Assembly: GCA_951812775.1 (NCBI GenBank)
Contig: OX638326.1
Location: 1,004,335 to 1,068,334 of the forward strand
Reading direction: 5' to 3'
DNA length: 64,000 bases
Source of the DNA: an uncultured Alphaproteobacteria bacterium
GTDB taxonomy: Bacteria > Pseudomonadota > Alphaproteobacteria > MPNO01 > UBA2964
The translations under genes and the position numbers were made by a program. Shown piece after piece: positions 61,362 to 64,000 of the stretch. The notes under the pieces were generated by a model. It saw only the letters and a list, made by a program, of their open reading frames with translations, was not told the origin of the DNA and searched no databases. The first letter of the stretch is position 1; each line of letters opens with the position of its first letter.

Positions 61362-63290
61362 ATGAGGCTGATCCTTCCCACGGCCGCAATGGCGGTGCTC
61401 GCGGGCGGCGTCGCCTGGGCGCTCTGGCTGACGGCCGGGTTAGCGTCCCGGGAGAGCGCCGCGGCCGTCCTGGCCGCCGCTCTCGGCCTGGCGTTGGTGG
61501 CGTATTTTACCGCCGACACCCGGAAAACCGCCGTTACCGCCCGCGCCGCGCTTTACGCCGCCGCCACGGTGGTGTCTGCGGCCACCGCCTGGGTCGAAAC
61601 GATCCGGCCGATCCTCGCCGCGCCCTCGCTGGTGGCCGGTGCCCGAGCGTTCGCGGACCTCGACGGCTGGGGCGTGTTCCTGACCGCGGCGCCCCCTGCC
61701 GGGGCCATTCTGTGCGGCCTGCTTTGGGCTGAACTGGCGGGCGGTCTTCTCAAGCGTCTCGATCGCGATCGCCGGCGAAGACGCGCCCAGTCCGATCTTT
61801 ACGGCAAGGTCAAGCTTCTGGAGCGCCATCACCTCAAACGCCTCGCCCGGCGCAACGGCATTATCCTGGGCCAGCGAGGACCGGGCGTCCGGGCGCCGCT
61901 GATCGCCTGGTCCTTGGAAGGCTCGGCCGTCACCGTTGCCCCGCCGCGCACCGGCAAGGGCGCGCTGATCGCGCTCAACCTGCTCGCGCCGGGAGAACGT
62001 GGGTTCATGGGCTCGACCGTGACCATCGATCCCCGGGGAGAGCTTTGGTGTATCGCCGCCCGGCGGCGTCGCGAGATGGGCCGGCGCGTGGTTCTGCTCG
62101 ATCCCTTCGGCGTCGTCGAGGATCATGCGGCAGCTTTCCCCGAGGCCCATCTGCCGGCCTCGGAGAGCGCGCGTTACAATCCCCTTGAGTTCATCCGCGA
62201 GGACGAAGCCCATGCGGTGCGCGACATCAACGCCCTGCTGACCCCGCCGGCGTCCGGCGCGCATCAGAACGCCCGGCACTTTTACGATTCCGCCCGCGCC
62301 ATCGTCGCCGGTTATATGGCCTGGGTGCGCTTCAAGGAACCGCCGGAACGGCGGAACCTGGCGCAACTCCACCGGCGGCTTTCCATGGGCCCGGATGAAC
62401 AGGCGTTGTTCGCCGAATTGGTGCGCACGCGGCCGCGCTTCGCCGGCGGGCTCACTCATCTCGCCATCGAGCGGCAGGCCCGGACCGGCAAGGAGGAAGG
62501 CGGCTCCACCTTCACCACCGTGGCCAATCAGTTGGCCTTCATGGCCTATCCCGAACTGGCCGCCCATACCGCCGCGTCCAGCTTCGATTCGATGTGGCTC
62601 GCGGAGGGAAACACCGATATCTTCGTCGTCGCCCCCGAAGAGGCCATCGACCAGGTCAAGGGCTGGCTGCGCCTTTGGATCGCCATCCCCAACGCCGTCG
62701 CCGGGCGACGCCCGCTGGAGCGCGACATGCTGATCGTCATCGACGAAATGCCCCGGCTCGGCTATCTCAAGCCGGTCATGGACGGCTACACCATGGCCGC
62801 CGGCAAGGGGGTGCACTTCTGGTGCTTCGCCCAGTCCTTCTCCGCCCTTGAGGCCAGCTGGGGCAAAGAGAACCGCCGCACCCTCACCGATCTCGCCGAA
62901 GTGGTGCAGATCCTTGGTTTCCCCCGCGCCGACGCCCAGGGCGCCGACGAACTCTCCAAGGCCATCGGCACCGCCACTTTCGAGACCCGCACCGAAAACC
63001 GCTCCGGCACCATCGTCGGCGACCGCATTATCGCTGGAGCCTCCCGCATGCAGGCCGGCGAATCCCAATCCCTCGCCCGCGAGCGCCTGGTCACCCCGGA
63101 CGAATTGATGACGCTCGGTCCGGACGAGCAGTACGTTATCGCGGCGCCCAAGGACATGCCCCGCGACGCGCTGCATCTCCATCATGCCCGCTATTGGAAA
63201 CGCGCCAACGCCCGGCGGCTCGCCGATCCAAATCCCTTCGTGATCCGGAAACAACGGGCGGCGGAGGGGGGTGAGAGTGTATGCATATGA
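61362..63290 (+). CDS. virD4: VirD4/TraG-type coupling protein with membrane domain
   Basis: 642 residues. The N-terminus has about four hydrophobic segments (residues 1-25, 31-50, 65-78, 107-130), then the ATPase: Walker A APPRTGKGALIALN, TIDPRGELWCIAARRRREMG, Walker B MLIVIDEMPRLGYL, and WCFAQSFSALEASWG. It is a full membrane-bound type IV coupling protein, different from the soluble one at 55274. Codons are strongly GC-rich (most third positions G or C), unlike flanking genes, pointing to a separate origin. No VirB genes in view. Start ATG 61362 has only a weak ribosome site. Confidence 0.9.
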   Translation: MRLILPTAAMAVLAGGVAWALWLTAGLASRESAAAVLAAALGLALVAYFTADTRKTAVTARAALYAAATVVSAATAWVETIRPILAAPSLVAGARAFADLDGWGVFLTAAPPAGAILCGLLWAELAGGLLKRLDRDRRRRRAQSDLYGKVKLLERHHLKRLARRNGIILGQRGPGVRAPLIAWSLEGSAVTVAPPRTGKGALIALNLLAPGERGFMGSTVTIDPRGELWCIAARRRREMGRRVVLLDPFGVVEDHAAAFPEAHLPASESARYNPLEFIREDEAHAVRDINALLTPPASGAHQNARHFYDSARAIVAGYMAWVRFKEPPERRNLAQLHRRLSMGPDEQALFAELVRTRPRFAGGLTHLAIERQARTGKEEGGSTFTTVANQLAFMAYPELAAHTAASSFDSMWLAEGNTDIFVVAPEEAIDQVKGWLRLWIAIPNAVAGRRPLERDMLIVIDEMPRLGYLKPVMDGYTMAAGKGVHFWCFAQSFSALEASWGKENRRTLTDLAEVVQILGFPRADAQGADELSKAIGTATFETRTENRSGTIVGDRIIAGASRMQAGESQSLARERLVTPDELMTLGPDEQYVIAAPKDMPRDALHLHHARYWKRANARRLADPNPFVIRKQRAAEGGESVCI

Positions 63291-63954
63291 AACAGGACAT
63301 GGGGAATACGAAAATGAACATGAAAGAAGGAGCGGATCACGGTGACGGCGGCGCGGAAGACGATAGCGCAAATGCCACACAGGGAAGAGATGTTCAGCCG
63401 GAATTGAGCCTGATTGAAAAGCGGGAGCCGTCACAGCAAGTGGAACCGGCTTCGGGAACTGGCAAAGGCGGTAATGGGGAGATTCTGGATGCCGCGCTCG
63501 CCAGGATCAATGACGCGATGTTAGAACAGCGATCTGTTCTGAACAATTGTTTGATGCGGGCACAAGCTACGATCGAGAGCCAGCTAGAAGTGGCAACACA
63601 GAAACTCGAAACAACAGGCGCCCGAGCGGAGGACGACAGCGATGCGATTGACGCGGTGAAGGAACTGGGGTGTGTGATCCGCGTTTACACCGACGACCTG
63701 CATCGCTGGCGTGAGGCCAACCTCCGGCCCTGGCGATGGTTGGTTTTTCCGCCTACATCCTCTCGGCACCCACCCTGTTCGGGCTAGGCGTCGTCGTCGA
63801 GCAGCAGTTCGAGGTCAGCCCGCTACCGGAGCTCTCCGGCGGCTGGAAAGATCATATCTGGAAGCAACACGGACCCGAGATCGTCGCGTGCATGACGAAA
63901 GCCCGCCATGAGAAGCAGGAAATAGCGTGCCGCTTGGTGGTTCGGCCGCGGTAG
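63281..63954 (+). pseudogene. Unknown element protein with a membrane segment, frameshifted
   Basis: It overlaps the coupling-protein end by 10 bp. The first frame encodes an acidic, Gly/Glu-rich start and a helical part (LDAALARINDAMLEQRSVLN, VKELGCVIRVYTDDLHRWRE). Near 63727, at CGGCCC, the frame should shift to LAMVGFSAYILSAPTLFGLG, a membrane helix, then GGWKDHIWKQHGPEIVACMT to the stop 63954. Composition returns to mid-GC. Resembles small proteins that follow virD4 in alphaproteobacterial elements, but I cannot name the family. Confidence 0.5.
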
Positions 63955-64000
63955 GGGTGCGGTTTGCGAAAAATCGGCCGCTGAGCGCGCGCTGGAGGGG

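Noticed and set aside
61440..63434. A 664-codon open frame on the minus strand opposite virD4
   Set aside because: It is the antisense shadow of a GC-rich gene; its sequence is low-complexity Gly/Ala/His-rich with no motif, while the plus strand has Walker A and B motifs.
1..64000. CRISPR array or rRNA genes
   Set aside because: No regularly spaced repeats of 23-40 bp and no rRNA-like conserved stretches were seen; the SD-like sequence at 31204 is not a 16S end.

Overview
The window looks like chromosome of an alphaproteobacterium, probably a free-living or host-associated marine-type heterotroph. I infer this from an alphaproteobacterial-style plcP/glycosyltransferase lipid-remodelling pair, an OxyR/KatA pair, TctC-type binding proteins, many oxygenases and amidohydrolases for small aromatic and organic acids, a tRNA-fMet remnant of alphaproteobacterial sequence, and a VirD2/MobC-type mobilisation region. 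I cannot name a genus. A striking property is decay: at least eight in-frame stop codons lie inside otherwise open genes, several genes carry frameshifts, and several have internal deletions.

Layout. 1-3.4 kb: TctC fragment and a phosphate-starvation lipid cluster (glycosyltransferase, plcP with two TAG codons, lipid kinase, possible Pho box). 3.4-6.8 kb: katA/oxyR and a broken RCC1-like gene. 6.8-16.9 kb: GST, arylsulfotransferase-like protein, TctC, then a stretch of truncated genes (amidase, hydrolase-GDSL fusion, LLM flavoenzyme, glutathionyl-hydroquinone reductase) and an intact DapA-like/Rieske/SDR operon. 17.0-18.8 kb: low-GC XRE-ImmA pair. 18.9-29.5 kb: Baeyer-Villiger monooxygenase, LVIVD propeller, amidohydrolases, two TauE permeases (one broken), MBL hydrolase, TauD dioxygenase.

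29.7-34.2 kb holds the most notable structure. An AIPR-type (abortive infection) nuclease gene is split by a complete 2,748-bp IS1595-family transposon (31152-33899) with terminal inverted repeats and an 8-bp target duplication TTAAAATT. Besides its transposase the transposon carries a DNA methyltransferase and a BglII/BstYI-family restriction endonuclease, joined as one overlapping operon. Removing the transposon and one copy of the duplication restores a 581-residue AIPR reading frame exactly.

34.3-37.5 kb: PhyH dioxygenase, amino-acid-synthesis-family protein, enamidase-like amidohydrolase and the C-terminal half of a LysR regulator. 37.5-42.5 kb: a low-GC mobile segment (serine recombinase remnant, frameshifted tyrosine integrase, ClpP-fold membrane protein, overlapping micro-operon, HUH Rep protein). 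42.5-44.9 kb: 4-hydroxybenzoate to protocatechuate to 4,5-ring-cleavage genes (ligA, ligB, pobA), pobA with an in-frame TGA. 45.0-47.1 kb: a TcmP/DUF5131 pair.

At 47333-47352 lies a copy of the 3' end of tRNA-fMet, the signature of an integrative element attachment site. From its orientation the element extends to the right and out of the window. It carries HNH, DUF2779 nuclease, Fic and DUF3841 cargo, a broken relaxase with MobC, a near-perfect 33-bp palindrome, two different VirD4/TraG coupling proteins (one in a distinctly GC-rich block), ankyrin proteins and an AAA+ ATPase. No mating-pair (VirB) genes are in view.
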